DNA of 64,000 nt from an uncultured Alphaproteobacteria bacterium. Lineage in GTDB: Bacteria > Pseudomonadota > Alphaproteobacteria > HIMB59 > GCA-002718135. Both the position numbers and the translations under genes were made by a program. The notes under the pieces are model-generated. The model worked only from the letters and a program-made list of their open reading frames with translations. It had not been told where the DNA came from and did no database searches. The stretch lies in the NCBI GenBank assembly GCA_902515745.1, contig CABXWB010000002.1, forward strand, positions 70,515 to 134,514, written 5' to 3'. This document shows, in pieces, positions 17,346 to 26,882 of the stretch (the stretch's first letter is position 1; every line of letters begins with the position of its first letter).

Positions 17346-18497
17346 TTATAGTCTTTGTTTAGCAGTCCAAGAATTTTCCTTATTTATTGGAATATGTTTA
17401 TTCAGAGTCAAAAGAACATTTTCAGCTAATTTTCTATACGTCGTTAGTTTTCCTCCATAGATGTTTAATAATGGTGCCTGTGAACCATCCTCATTTAAAT
17501 CGAATATATAGTCTCTAGTAACTTTTGATGCTTCTTTGAAATCTTCAATAAGCGGTCTAATTCCAGAGTAAGAACTTACCACATCATCTCTCGATATTTG
17601 TTTAATAAAATATTTATTTACAGAGTTTAATAAATAATCAATTTCACTTTCATCAATTTTTGGATTTTCTGGTGAAAAAACTTCTGTTTCGGTAGTGCCA
17701 ATAAGAGAATATTCATCTTTATACGGTATAACAAAAATTATTCTGTTATCTTCATTTTGTAAAGTGAAAGCTTTTTTCTGACTGTAAAGACTTTTAGTTA
17801 TTATGTGACTACCTTTAACAAGTCGGATTGATTTATTTGAATTTAATTTAATGACATTGCTTAAAACTTCATTTATCCAAGGCCCGGCAGCATTTATAAG
17901 AATTTTAGATTTAAGTATAGTATTATCATCTAAAGTTATATCCCAAATATTTTTATTTCGTTTTGCATCTATAACTTTTTTATTTTGAATAATCATAGCA
18001 CCTTTTTTCTTTGCATCTTCAACATTTAGCTGAACAAGTTTTTTATCATCAACTTGTAAATCATAATATTGGAAACCAATTTTAAATTGATCTTTTAAAA
18101 TATTAGGTATTTCCTTTTTAATATTTATAGTTGAAGATTTTGGTATAGTCATTTTACCACCAATATTATCGTATAAAAATAATCCTAATTTAATTAACCA
18201 TTTAGGTCTTAAAGATTTTTGATAAGGTATAATAAAAGGTAATGGTGTTGTTATATTACTGGCAATTTTTTTAATTACTTCTCTTTCCTTGAGAGATTCA
18301 CGTACAAGGCGAAATTCATAATTTTCAAGATACCTTAATCCACCATGTATTAATTTTGTAGACCAAGATGAAGTTGCTGAACCAACTGTGTTTTTTTCAA
18401 CTAAACAAACTTTTAAATTTCTACCTGATGCATCTCTAACAATTCCAGCACCATTAATACCTCCGCCAATAACTAAAATATCAAAAGTTTCATTCAT
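17346..18497 (-). CDS. glpD: Glycerol-3-phosphate dehydrogenase, C-terminally short
   Basis: The protein is a FAD-dependent GlpD-type enzyme that oxidises glycerol 3-phosphate to dihydroxyacetone phosphate at the membrane. It shows the FAD motif VIGGGINGAGIVRDA at the N terminus, TKLIHGGLRYLE, IGTTETEV, YSGIRPL and YGGKLTTYRKLAE. It has only 383 residues against about 500 in E. coli GlpD: it stops at SWTAKQRL, just where the C-terminal helical DAO_C domain should begin. I looked in the other two frames after the stop and saw no continuation of the family. It may be a natural short form or a recent truncation. It lies 7 bases from an HAD phosphatase gene. Confidence 0.8.
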   Translation of the reverse strand: MNETFDILVIGGGINGAGIVRDASGRNLKVCLVEKNTVGSATSSWSTKLIHGGLRYLENYEFRLVRESLKEREVIKKIASNITTPLPFIIPYQKSLRPKWLIKLGLFLYDNIGGKMTIPKSSTINIKKEIPNILKDQFKIGFQYYDLQVDDKKLVQLNVEDAKKKGAMIIQNKKVIDAKRNKNIWDITLDDNTILKSKILINAAGPWINEVLSNVIKLNSNKSIRLVKGSHIITKSLYSQKKAFTLQNEDNRIIFVIPYKDEYSLIGTTETEVFSPENPKIDESEIDYLLNSVNKYFIKQISRDDVVSSYSGIRPLIEDFKEASKVTRDYIFDLNEDGSQAPLLNIYGGKLTTYRKLAENVLLTLNKHIPINKENSWTAKQRL

Positions 18498-18504
18498 GCT
18501 TAAA

Positions 18505-19095
18505 TTAAATAAATCTATTAATTTCGTGAATTATTATTTCAGGGTCAGTTAAATGTATAGTTAAAAAACCAAGTTTCTTTGCAGCCTCAATATTCTCTTT
18601 TTTATCATCAATAAATACAGTTTCTTCTGGAATTAGATTAAAACGACTTATAGCTAACTTATATATTTCAGCATAAGGTTTAACTAATTTTTCTTTTCCA
18701 GATATTATTAGGCCATCAAATTTATTTAAGAATGGATATTTTTTATCCATATCTTGAAATGTTTCCCAAGACCAGTTTGACAAAACATAACACTCATATT
18801 TTTTATTTTTTAAATCATCTAAAACATCGACAGAATACTGAAAGATTTTTCTGAACATTTTATGATGATTTTTATAATATAATTTAATTTTATCTTCATT
18901 ATCAGGATAAGAATTTATTAGATCAGTTTCTGCATCTTTTATAAGTCTTCCAGCATCTTGTTGGATATTCCATTCATCATTGCAAATATTATTGAGGAAA
19001 TTGTCTCTTTCTTCTTTGTCTTTAATTACATCTTTATAAAAATAATGAGGATCCCAATCAAAAAAAACACCGCCTAAATCAAAAAGAAATTTCAT
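18505..19095 (-). CDS. HAD-superfamily phosphatase (YihX-like)
   Basis: This 196-residue HAD-IA hydrolase has FDLGGVFFDWDP at the N terminus (nucleophile Asp6), VLSNWS as the second motif, KPYAEIY with the motif III Lys, and FIDDKKENIEAA as motif IV. The DLGG form is typical of the YihX / haloacid-dehalogenase-like branch that dephosphorylates sugar phosphates. It is directly upstream of glpD on the same strand with a seven-base gap, so it might act on glycerol phosphate or a related small phosphate; that is inference. Confidence 0.8.
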   Translation of the reverse strand: MKFLFDLGGVFFDWDPHYFYKDVIKDKEERDNFLNNICNDEWNIQQDAGRLIKDAETDLINSYPDNEDKIKLYYKNHHKMFRKIFQYSVDVLDDLKNKKYECYVLSNWSWETFQDMDKKYPFLNKFDGLIISGKEKLVKPYAEIYKLAISRFNLIPEETVFIDDKKENIEAAKKLGFLTIHLTDPEIIIHEINRFI

Positions 19096-19127
19096 GTATA
19101 AGTATTTTGTTTATAAATAAATATTAA

Positions 19128-19988
19128 ATGAGTGCATTAATAGACTATATTCAAATAGAAATACACAAAACATATAATAAAAAATATTCCAAAAAGTATA
19201 TAGAAGATAAATTAATTCCAATCATAAATTATATTTGCTCTAGTAAATCAAAAAAATTCCTATTTGGAGGCTCTCAAGGTATTGGAAAATCATCATTTAT
19301 TAATATCATCTCTAAAACTATTGAAAAATTTTATAATAAGAAAATACTTTTGCTTAGTTTAGATAATTATTATTTATCAAAAAAACAACGCTTACTATTA
19401 TCAAAACAAATACATCAATTATTAATAACTAGAGGTGTTCCAGGAACACATGATATTGAAAAATTAGTTAAAAATATAAAACAATTCAATAAAGGTAAAT
19501 ACCCCATTACAATCCCACTATTCGATAAGTTGATTGATGACACATCAAAATCAACAAAAATAATTAAAACTAAATGTGATATTCTTTTCTTAGAGGGTTG
19601 GTGTTGTGGAAGTTCAAAGATTCCAAAAAATATTCTTTATAAAAATATAAATTATTTAGAAAAAATTCAAGATTCAGAATATCAATGGAGAAATTTTTAT
19701 AATAATCTATTAAGATTTGAATATAAAAAATTATTTAAACTATTTGATGAGCTTATTTTTTTGAAAACATCCTCTTTTGATAATGTTTTTAAATGGCGCT
19801 TAAAGCAGGAAAAAACTAATCAATCAAAAAATAAAAAATCAAAAAGAATGACTCCAAATGAAATTAAATATTTTATTCAACATTATGAGAAGATAACTAA
19901 ATGGATGATGAAGGATCTAGATAAAAAAGCTCAGATTGTTATTAAATTTGAAAAAAATCATAAAATTTCTACAATTAATTTTAACTAG
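19128..19988 (+). CDS. Glycerate kinase, PRK-like (GLYK-type)
   Basis: This 286-residue P-loop kinase has GGSQGIGKSS (about 47-56) as Walker A, followed by LSLDNYYLSKKQRLLL and TRGVPGTHD, a signature of the plant/yeast-type glycerate 3-kinases related to uridine kinase and phosphoribulokinase. LFLEGWCCGS and a WR-x-x-QE segment also fit. It phosphorylates D-glycerate to 3-phosphoglycerate, feeding glyoxylate- or sugar-acid-derived carbon into glycolysis. It is transcribed away from the HAD/glpD pair across a 32-base divergent gap. It is extremely Lys/Asn rich. Confidence 0.8.
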   Translation: MSALIDYIQIEIHKTYNKKYSKKYIEDKLIPIINYICSSKSKKFLFGGSQGIGKSSFINIISKTIEKFYNKKILLLSLDNYYLSKKQRLLLSKQIHQLLITRGVPGTHDIEKLVKNIKQFNKGKYPITIPLFDKLIDDTSKSTKIIKTKCDILFLEGWCCGSSKIPKNILYKNINYLEKIQDSEYQWRNFYNNLLRFEYKKLFKLFDELIFLKTSSFDNVFKWRLKQEKTNQSKNKKSKRMTPNEIKYFIQHYEKITKWMMKDLDKKAQIVIKFEKNHKISTINFN

Positions 19989-20443
19989 AAAAAAATCCAT
20001 CTTTTAACGGAATTACAATATCTTTCGAATTCATCACCAAATTTATCTTTTAAATATTTTTCCTCTTCATAAATTACAAAATTATTTAACCAAAAAAATA
20101 ATCCAATAGAACAAATAAAATACATAATGTTTTCAAAAGTAAGAAACATTCCAAAATGAAATAAAACAAAACATAGATAAATAGGATTTCTGGAATAAGC
20201 ATAAATTCCAGTTTTTATAATTCTATTTGTTTCAGTTTGAGGAGGTAATTTTTCTTCATGTGCATTAAATGCATTCCTTGAGGAAAAAAATACAATTGGC
20301 ATTAAAATTATAATTAATAATCCTAAAAGATTAAGGATATATAGCAGTGGATATTTAGGAAAAATAAATTCACCTAAAATGTAGGAAGCTATCAAAAGAT
20401 AGACTGAAATATAAAGTGGATTTCCTTTTACATCTGGTCCCAT
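19985..20443 (-). CDS. Isoprenylcysteine methyltransferase / PEMT-like membrane methyltransferase
   Basis: This 152-residue protein has about four membrane segments and the C-terminal signature of the ICMT/phospholipid methyltransferase family: TGIYAYSRNPIYLC, then an EEEKYLKDKFGDEFERYC stretch. The family transfers methyl groups from S-adenosylmethionine to lipid or small isoprenoid substrates at the membrane. It abuts the HAD gene at 20444 with no spacer, and its stop overlaps the convergent glycerate kinase stop by four bases. Substrate unknown. Confidence 0.78.
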   Translation of the reverse strand: MGPDVKGNPLYISVYLLIASYILGEFIFPKYPLLYILNLLGLLIIILMPIVFFSSRNAFNAHEEKLPPQTETNRIIKTGIYAYSRNPIYLCFVLFHFGMFLTFENIMYFICSIGLFFWLNNFVIYEEEKYLKDKFGDEFERYCNSVKRWIFF

Positions 20444-21103
20444 TTAAAGCTCCTCTATTGCCTTACCTAGACTTTCATAGTCACTAAATACATTCAAAGC
20501 ACCATTGTCAAATAATTCATTTTTATCTCTATTTGAAAGCCAATGTTTTCCTGCAGTAAGACCAAATACCTTTACTCCTGCTGCAGTTGCTGCTCTAACA
20601 CCTACTCCACTATCTTCAATAATGACTGACTCTTCTCTATTAAGTGAATTATCATTTAAAACCTTTAAGTATATATCTGGATTAGGTTTTGGTCTTTTAA
20701 CCATATCGAATGAGTAAACCTGATCACTTAAAAAAAATTTATCTAACCCTACAAGCTTCAATCCATCCAGAATTCTATCCTTATTACTATTAGATCCAAT
20801 GAAATGATTTCTTTCTGATTTACTAATATAATCTTTTGCTCCATCAACTAGTTTTAAATCCTTGGAATAAACTTCTGAAACAATATCAAATATTTCGATT
20901 GTAAATTTTTCTTTATTTTTAATATTATATTTAGAAGATAATAAATCTATTACTTCAACAGTTTTTTTTCCAGCATATTTATAAAATTGCTCCTCTTTAA
21001 TTGATTTATCAAATTTACTGAAATATTTAGAAAATGCTTTAGAGGCCAGCACTTCACTATCAACTACCACTCCATCAAAATCAAAAATTATATTTTTAAT
21101 CAT
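20444..21103 (-). CDS. HAD-superfamily sugar phosphatase / phosphoglucomutase-like
   Basis: This 219-residue HAD-IA protein has all four motifs: FDFDGVVVDSE (Asp8 nucleophile, Asp10 acid/base), IGSNSNKDR, the Lys in KRPKPNPDIY and VIEDSGVGVRAA. The helical cap sits between motifs I and II, as in beta-phosphoglucomutases and 2-deoxyglucose-6-phosphatases. It acts on a sugar phosphate in the cytoplasm. It is followed with a five-base gap by an enolase-superfamily dehydratase on the same strand, so a shared sugar-acid pathway is likely. Confidence 0.83.
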   Translation of the reverse strand: MIKNIIFDFDGVVVDSEVLASKAFSKYFSKFDKSIKEEQFYKYAGKKTVEVIDLLSSKYNIKNKEKFTIEIFDIVSEVYSKDLKLVDGAKDYISKSERNHFIGSNSNKDRILDGLKLVGLDKFFLSDQVYSFDMVKRPKPNPDIYLKVLNDNSLNREESVIIEDSGVGVRAATAAGVKVFGLTAGKHWLSNRDKNELFDNGALNVFSDYESLGKAIEEL

Positions 21104-21108
21104 TTTTT

Positions 21109-22209
21109 TTATATTTCTGTTTTTTTATATTCTGATTTCTCTAACCAATCAGGATTAATCTCGATACCCCAGCCAGGAGTATCTTCAATTTTAACCATTC
21201 CGTTAGATATTTTAAAAGGATCACCTAAAAATAAATTTTGTTGCCAAGGATAATAATCTTTGCCCTCAATCGAAAATTCAAGGTAGGGTCCTGAGTTGTT
21301 TATTGCTTTTAAAAAATGCATTGTACAAATTGTTACTAGGGATAAATTAGCTGTATGTGGAGTACATATAAAACCACCCTTTTCAATAATTTTAGAGACC
21401 TTCAAAGCTTTTGTTAATCCTCCCATATACATAACATCTGGCTGAAAAATATTTACAATTTTTCTGTTAACCATATCTCTCCAAATTCGAAGATCACAAT
21501 CTTGCTCCCCGCCAGTTACATCTATCTTCAAACTATCAGTAACTTTTTTGGTTTCTTCTGGTTTCCAGTAAGGACAAGGCTCTTCAAAATGAGTAACATC
21601 ATTATCTTCTAAAAGTTTCCCAATTTCTATTGCCTGAACAGAGCTATAACAACTGTTTGCATCAACCATTTTAATTACACTTTTATCTAAAGTCGAATTT
21701 ATTGTTTTTACTATACTAGGCGTTCTTCCTTCCCATTCATCAACTCCCCTTCCACATTCAGAACCAACTCTAAATTTAAATGCATCAACACCCTTTTCAT
21801 CAAAGAGTTTTTTAAATCTATTTGCTTCATCATTTGGTGTAATATCTCTTTTCATCGATGAACCATAAATTCTTAAATTTCCTGGAGATCCTCCTATCAA
21901 TGAAACTACAGGTTTACTTTCAATTTTACCTTTTAAATCCCACAAGGCTGTATCTAAACCAGCAATTGCACGTAAAAGATAAGATCCTGGAAATTTATGT
22001 TCTCTTTCAAAGATAAAATCCTCTAGATCATCAAAATCAAAATATTCTTTTCCCAAAACCCAGGGCGCTACTTGTTTATGAAAAATTTGAGCTGTAATAT
22101 CTGCATGATAAGTTGACATTTGACCATAACCAATTGAACCATCCTCAACTGTTATTTTTACAAAACTTACATATGGTTTTGTGAATGTTTCAAGTTTAAC
22201 AATTTCCAT
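21109..22209 (-). CDS. Enolase-superfamily sugar-acid dehydratase (mandelate racemase-like)
   Basis: This 366-residue protein has both domains of the mandelate racemase/muconate lactonising family. Metal ligands are Asp183 (MVDANS), Glu209 (HFEEP) and Glu235 (GGEQD); the catalytic pair looks like Lys145-x-Arg147 (KFR) and His285 (CTPHTAN). That set fits sugar-acid dehydratases, which remove water alpha to a carboxylate. It lies in a minus-strand run with a GMC oxidoreductase (three-base gap), NagA and a HAD phosphatase. A route sugar, then sugar acid, then 2-keto-3-deoxy acid would fit; the precise acid is unknown. Confidence 0.85.
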   Translation of the reverse strand: MEIVKLETFTKPYVSFVKITVEDGSIGYGQMSTYHADITAQIFHKQVAPWVLGKEYFDFDDLEDFIFEREHKFPGSYLLRAIAGLDTALWDLKGKIESKPVVSLIGGSPGNLRIYGSSMKRDITPNDEANRFKKLFDEKGVDAFKFRVGSECGRGVDEWEGRTPSIVKTINSTLDKSVIKMVDANSCYSSVQAIEIGKLLEDNDVTHFEEPCPYWKPEETKKVTDSLKIDVTGGEQDCDLRIWRDMVNRKIVNIFQPDVMYMGGLTKALKVSKIIEKGGFICTPHTANLSLVTICTMHFLKAINNSGPYLEFSIEGKDYYPWQQNLFLGDPFKISNGMVKIEDTPGWGIEINPDWLEKSEYKKTEI

Positions 22210-22212
22210 AAA

Positions 22213-23826
22213 TTAAATTTTATTTAAATCCTCAATAATAAATTGACTTCCAAGATTAGCAAGCATCATTACAGGGGCATTTATATTGCCAGAAGTAATA
22301 TTTGGAAATACAGATGCATCAGCAATCCAAAGATTTTCCATTCCATGAACTTTTAATCTTTCAGAAACAACTCCCTTTTTAGGATCTCCATCCATTTTAC
22401 AAGTACCACAAGGGTGATAGATAGAAACAGCATTAGATTTAAAGTGATCAATCATATCTTCTTCACTAGCATTTAAAAGATCATGTGTAACACTTTCATT
22501 TCTTATTTTTTTTATACTATTTGTATTTGCCAAAACTTTAGAAAAATTAATTGCACATTTAACATCATATATATCTTCTTCATGTGATAGAAAATTTGGA
22601 TCAATAACTGGAGCATCATTAAAATTAGGAGAATTCAATGCGACTCTTCCTAAACTTTTTGGTCTACAAGAATTATAACCAATAATAAAACCATTAAATT
22701 TGTCAGTTTTAAGCAGAGGTCTTTTATTTTTATGAGTGATAGAATAAGTTAACGGATTAAAATATATCTGTAAGTTAGGATAATGATGTCTTGAATTCCA
22801 ATTTACATATCCCCCAGACTGATTAATGCTTAATGATAATGGTCCTTTCCTATTATAAAGATATCTTAATACAGAAGTAATTCTGCCTGGCCAAGTTCCT
22901 AAAGATTTATTTAGTGAATGATGATGAGTTTTAAATAAATAATCTAACCCAAGATGATCCTGAAGATTTCTTCCAACATTATAATTATCAATTATTATTT
23001 TTTTATCAAATTTTTTTAAATGCTCTTTATCACCAATGCCAGAATGCATTAAGAGGTAAGGTGTCATTATAGATCCAGAGCATAAAATTGCTCCATGAGA
23101 TAGGTTTATTATTTGTTCTGTTGATTTATTTATAATTTTAATACCAGTAATTTTTTTATCTTTAATTATTAAATTTTTAACTTGGGTATTGTCTAATATA
23201 GTTAGTCTTGGATTTTTTAATACAGGCTTTAAAAAAACTTTTGATGATGAATGTCTAGTACCGTTGTAAGTATTAATATTATAATGACCTACTTGATTTT
23301 CGATTGATGTTATTAAATTAATATTTTTTTTAATACCAATTTCATTATTAGCATCAAAAAAATATTCTAAAATTGGATGATGATGCTTACTTACATTATT
23401 TACTGGAATTTTTTCTTTTGCAAGAAATTCTTTATCATCATTTATTTGTTGTTCCATAGAACTGTATACTTTATTTATATTTTCAAAACTCCATTTCTTG
23501 TTGTTACCCCAATTTTCATAATCTGTTTCTAATCCTCTAGCATAAACCATTGCGTTTATTGAGCCAGAGCCACCTAAAACTTTACCTCTCGGATAATATA
23601 TTTTCCTATTGAATAAATTATCTTGTTTTTCTGAGTAGAAGTTCCAATTAATTTTTTTATTATAAAATGTCATTCCATACCCAAGAGGAACATCAATAAT
23701 AAGATTATTATCTTTTGGTCCAGCCTCGATAAGAACAACTTTAAAATTAGTTTCGCTTAAAATTTTATTGGCTACAATGCAGCCAGCAGATCCTCCACCT
23801 ATAATTACTATATTAAAGTTATCCAA
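22213..23826 (-). CDS. GMC-family FAD oxidoreductase (choline dehydrogenase-like)
   Basis: This 537-residue protein has the FAD-binding IIGGGSAGCIVAN at the N terminus, the GMC signature PRGKVLGGSGSINAMVYARG, a second signature around GAILCSGSIMTPYLLMHSGIG and the C-terminal active-site region YHPCGTCKM with NITSGNINAP. Such enzymes oxidise alcohols or sugar hydroxyls to aldehydes or ketones. It overlaps nagA by eight bases and is three bases from the sugar-acid dehydratase, so a sugar or amino-sugar alcohol is more probable than choline. No signal peptide is seen. Confidence 0.88.
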   Translation of the reverse strand: MDNFNIVIIGGGSAGCIVANKILSETNFKVVLIEAGPKDNNLIIDVPLGYGMTFYNKKINWNFYSEKQDNLFNRKIYYPRGKVLGGSGSINAMVYARGLETDYENWGNNKKWSFENINKVYSSMEQQINDDKEFLAKEKIPVNNVSKHHHPILEYFFDANNEIGIKKNINLITSIENQVGHYNINTYNGTRHSSSKVFLKPVLKNPRLTILDNTQVKNLIIKDKKITGIKIINKSTEQIINLSHGAILCSGSIMTPYLLMHSGIGDKEHLKKFDKKIIIDNYNVGRNLQDHLGLDYLFKTHHHSLNKSLGTWPGRITSVLRYLYNRKGPLSLSINQSGGYVNWNSRHHYPNLQIYFNPLTYSITHKNKRPLLKTDKFNGFIIGYNSCRPKSLGRVALNSPNFNDAPVIDPNFLSHEEDIYDVKCAINFSKVLANTNSIKKIRNESVTHDLLNASEEDMIDHFKSNAVSIYHPCGTCKMDGDPKKGVVSERLKVHGMENLWIADASVFPNITSGNINAPVMMLANLGSQFIIEDLNKI

Positions 23827-24901
23827 TTATTTTTTTTCCTTTTAAAAAAATTTCTTTAAGATTTAAGTCTTTATCTAAAACAAGAAAATTGCTTAAAAAA
23901 TTTTTTTGAATAACTCCTATATTTTTTAGATTTAAATATCTAGATGCATTATAGCTAGTTAAACTTACAGCTTCTTCTAATGAAAAATTCATAGATATCA
24001 AATTTTTGAAAGTTTGATCCATTGTAATAATGCTACCTGCTAAAATTCCATTAGATTTAATTTTAACAGAATTATTTTCTTTTTTAATCCTATTATCAGC
24101 AAAAGTATATTCCCCATCATTAAGCCCGCTAGCACTTATAGAATCACTTATTGCGTATAGACCAGGTATACATTTTTTTGCAATTTTAATAGCTTGCTCA
24201 GTTACATGAATATTATCGCAAATTATCTCTGCAAACTTGCCGTTATAAAGTGCTGCCGATAAAACTCCTGGAGATCTATGGTTATTACCCGACATTGCAT
24301 TATAGAGGTGCGTAAAACCTATTTCATAATTATTCATAATTTTTTGACAGCATTCAAAATCTGCTAATGTGTGACCAAATTGAATTTTAATATTTAGATT
24401 GGCTAAATAATTAATAAATTCATTCATGCCGTCAATTTCAGGTGCCAAAGTTATAATATTTATATCTGTGACGTCTAGAATTTTTTTTATAAAATCTAAA
24501 GACGGTTTTTGAGTTAAATTTGGTTGAGCCCCTAGTTTTTCTGGATTAATAAAAGGACCTTCTAAATGAACGCCAAGTATATTTGAGTGATTATTTTTAA
24601 TCTCATTAAAACCCTCTAATGCTGAAATAATTTTCTCTAATTTATTTGTCCAGGTTGTTGGCATAATTGATGTCGTACCATGCTTTAAATGATATTTGCT
24701 CATTTCTATAATTGAATCGTACCCATCCATAACATCAAACCCATTCCCTCCATGGCAGTGTAAATCTATAAATCCAGGTATAATTATCTCTTCAAAATCG
24801 TTATCTTCAGAATAATCAATTTTTTTTATATATTTTTCAAAAAATATCGTTCCAACAAATGAGGAATCAAAATTAATTATTTTTCCTTTAATTTTTTTCA
24901 T
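23819..24901 (-). CDS. nagA: N-acetylglucosamine-6-phosphate deacetylase
   Basis: This 360-residue amidohydrolase has the metal motif GFIDLHCHGG (His48, His50), Glu114 in GVHLEGPFINP, QFGHTLAD, LYNAMSG and AISDSISASG with the catalytic Asp. All fit NagA, which removes acetate from GlcNAc-6-phosphate to give glucosamine-6-phosphate. Its neighbour upstream is glmS and further up is a GH20 hexosaminidase, consistent with amino-sugar salvage. No NagB deaminase is in the window, so the product might pass through GlmS-related chemistry or feed peptidoglycan synthesis. Confidence 0.9.
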   Translation of the reverse strand: MKKIKGKIINFDSSFVGTIFFEKYIKKIDYSEDNDFEEIIIPGFIDLHCHGGNGFDVMDGYDSIIEMSKYHLKHGTTSIMPTTWTNKLEKIISALEGFNEIKNNHSNILGVHLEGPFINPEKLGAQPNLTQKPSLDFIKKILDVTDINIITLAPEIDGMNEFINYLANLNIKIQFGHTLADFECCQKIMNNYEIGFTHLYNAMSGNNHRSPGVLSAALYNGKFAEIICDNIHVTEQAIKIAKKCIPGLYAISDSISASGLNDGEYTFADNRIKKENNSVKIKSNGILAGSIITMDQTFKNLISMNFSLEEAVSLTSYNASRYLNLKNIGVIQKNFLSNFLVLDKDLNLKEIFLKGKKIIG

Positions 24902-24938
24902 TTAGACACAGTAAAAAAACATTTTTTTTTTGAAAAAT

Positions 24939-26747
24939 TTATTCAACAGTAACTGCTTTAGCTAAATTTCTTGGCTGATCTACATCTGTACCTAAAAATA
25001 CAGCCAAATGATATGCAATTAGTTGCACTGGTATACTGTATATTATTGGCGCACTATATGATTTTGTATCTGGTAAAATTAATGTAGAATGTGAAAATTT
25101 TTTAATTTTTTTATAACCTAACTTATCTGTTAAAGTAATAATTTCACCACCTCTAGCTTTTATTTCTTGTATGTTAGAGAGAATTTTAAGAAAATTATTA
25201 TCATAAGGAGCTAAAGCAATTACCGGTATGTTATCTTCAATTAAAGCCAATGGGCCATGTTTGAGTTCTCCTGCCGCATATCCTTCGCAATGCTTATATG
25301 TTATTTCCTTAAGCTTTAAAGCACCTTCAAGAGCAATTGGGTACATTAACCCTCTACCAATATAAAAAATGCTTTTTTTATTCACTAGATGTTTTGCAAT
25401 ATTTTTAATTTCAGAGTCTTTATGTAAAATTTTTTTTATAGAGTTACCTGTATTTAACAAATCTGAATAATTTTTAGAGTTTATAGAATTATCTAATTTT
25501 TGAAAATTTAAAAGTAACATACATAATGCCATTAATTGTGAAGTAAAAGCTTTTGTTGAGGCAACACCTATTTCAGGACCAGCTAAAGTTGGTATAATTA
25601 AATCACTTAATCTCGCTATGGAACTATTAAAAACATTTACTACTGAAATAGTTTTTATATTATTTTTTTTTAAAAATTTTAAACATTGTAAAGTGTCCAT
25701 TGTTTCACCTGACTGAGAAACAAATATACCAATTGTTTCACTTTTATTAATATTTTTTTTATGTCTAAATTCAGAAGCTATATGCACATTTACATTAACG
25801 TTTGAGAACATTTCAAACCAATATTTTGCTATCATGCATGCGTGAAAAGCAGTGCCACAAGCTATAAAATCAATATTTTTAATCTGGGTAAAATTTATAT
25901 CAGATTTAGGTAAAAAAATTTTTTTTGTTTTTTTTTCTAAATAATTAAAAAAAGTATCCTTAATACTTGTTGGTTGATAAAAAATTTCTTTTTGCATAAA
26001 ATGTTTAAATTTACCTTTTATTAAGAAGTTTTTCTTAGGAGTAAATATATGTTTATTTCTTTTACTCGTATTATTTTTGAAATTAATAATTTTAAAATTT
26101 GTGTGATTGATTTCTACAATATCCTCATCTTCTAAAAAAATTACTTCATTTGTTGTATCTGGTAAGCCAAGAATATCTGAGCTTATGGCTTTAAAGTTAT
26201 CAGATATCCCTAATACTAAAGGACTTCCTTTTTTTACAGCATATATTTTTTTTGTTTCTTTTACTAAAAATGCAAAAGCATATGTGCCCTTAATTAACTT
26301 AACAATCTGTTTAATTATTTTAATAGGATCAATATTTTGCTTTAGTAATTTATCAAAAATTAAAGCTATTATTTCTGAGTCAGTATCTGATTTAATTAAA
26401 TTTTTTCTAATATTAAATTTTTTAGTAAGGTATTCAAAATTTTCAATGATACCATTATGAACTACTGCGCAATTATTTTTTATAAATGGATGTGTATTTA
26501 CTAACGAGGGTTTCCCATGTGTTGCCCACCTTGTATGAGCAATTGAGATTTTTGTATTTATTTTATTTTTTTTTATAATCTTTTCTAAATTATTTATTTT
26601 TGAAATGCTTTTAGCTTCAATAAATTTATTTTGTACTAATCCTACTATTCCACACGAATCATAACCTCTGTATTCTAGTGATTTTAAACCGTTAATTATA
26701 TCATTAGTGTTATTGTAATCTCCTACAATTCCAATTATTCCACACAT
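24939..26747 (-). CDS. glmS: Glutamine-fructose-6-phosphate aminotransferase (isomerising)
   Basis: This 602-residue protein has the full GlmS layout. The N-terminal glutaminase domain begins MCGIIGIVGDY, with Cys2 as nucleophile after Met removal, and has HTRWATHGKP. The first SIS domain has ACGTAFHA and SQSGETMDTLQCL; the second SIS domain has GRGLMYPIALEGALKLKE. The C terminus reads DVDQPRNLAKAVTVE, as in other GlmS. It makes glucosamine-6-phosphate for cell-wall and lipid A precursors. Being 37 bases upstream of nagA, it is placed in a salvage cluster rather than next to glmU. I see no glmS ribozyme-like structure in its 135-base upstream gap. Confidence 0.94.
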   Translation of the reverse strand: MCGIIGIVGDYNNTNDIINGLKSLEYRGYDSCGIVGLVQNKFIEAKSISKINNLEKIIKKNKINTKISIAHTRWATHGKPSLVNTHPFIKNNCAVVHNGIIENFEYLTKKFNIRKNLIKSDTDSEIIALIFDKLLKQNIDPIKIIKQIVKLIKGTYAFAFLVKETKKIYAVKKGSPLVLGISDNFKAISSDILGLPDTTNEVIFLEDEDIVEINHTNFKIINFKNNTSKRNKHIFTPKKNFLIKGKFKHFMQKEIFYQPTSIKDTFFNYLEKKTKKIFLPKSDINFTQIKNIDFIACGTAFHACMIAKYWFEMFSNVNVNVHIASEFRHKKNINKSETIGIFVSQSGETMDTLQCLKFLKKNNIKTISVVNVFNSSIARLSDLIIPTLAGPEIGVASTKAFTSQLMALCMLLLNFQKLDNSINSKNYSDLLNTGNSIKKILHKDSEIKNIAKHLVNKKSIFYIGRGLMYPIALEGALKLKEITYKHCEGYAAGELKHGPLALIEDNIPVIALAPYDNNFLKILSNIQEIKARGGEIITLTDKLGYKKIKKFSHSTLILPDTKSYSAPIIYSIPVQLIAYHLAVFLGTDVDQPRNLAKAVTVE

Positions 26748-26882
26748 AATATTTATATACTGTAATTAAATTATTAAATACATTACATTTTTAAAAAATA
26801 GTGTTTTTTTCAACCAAATTTTTCTAAAAGTTTAATCATATTAATTTATAAATTATTTAATTTAATATTTTCTTCATAATTT

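Noticed and set aside
26107-26460. Plus-strand open frame of 117 codons opposite glmS
   Set aside because: It is antisense to a conserved part of GlmS, has no ribosome site and shows no family motif.
26748-26882. glmS ribozyme or riboswitch upstream of glmS
   Set aside because: The gap is plain AT-rich sequence without the conserved core; such ribozymes are known from Gram-positive bacteria.
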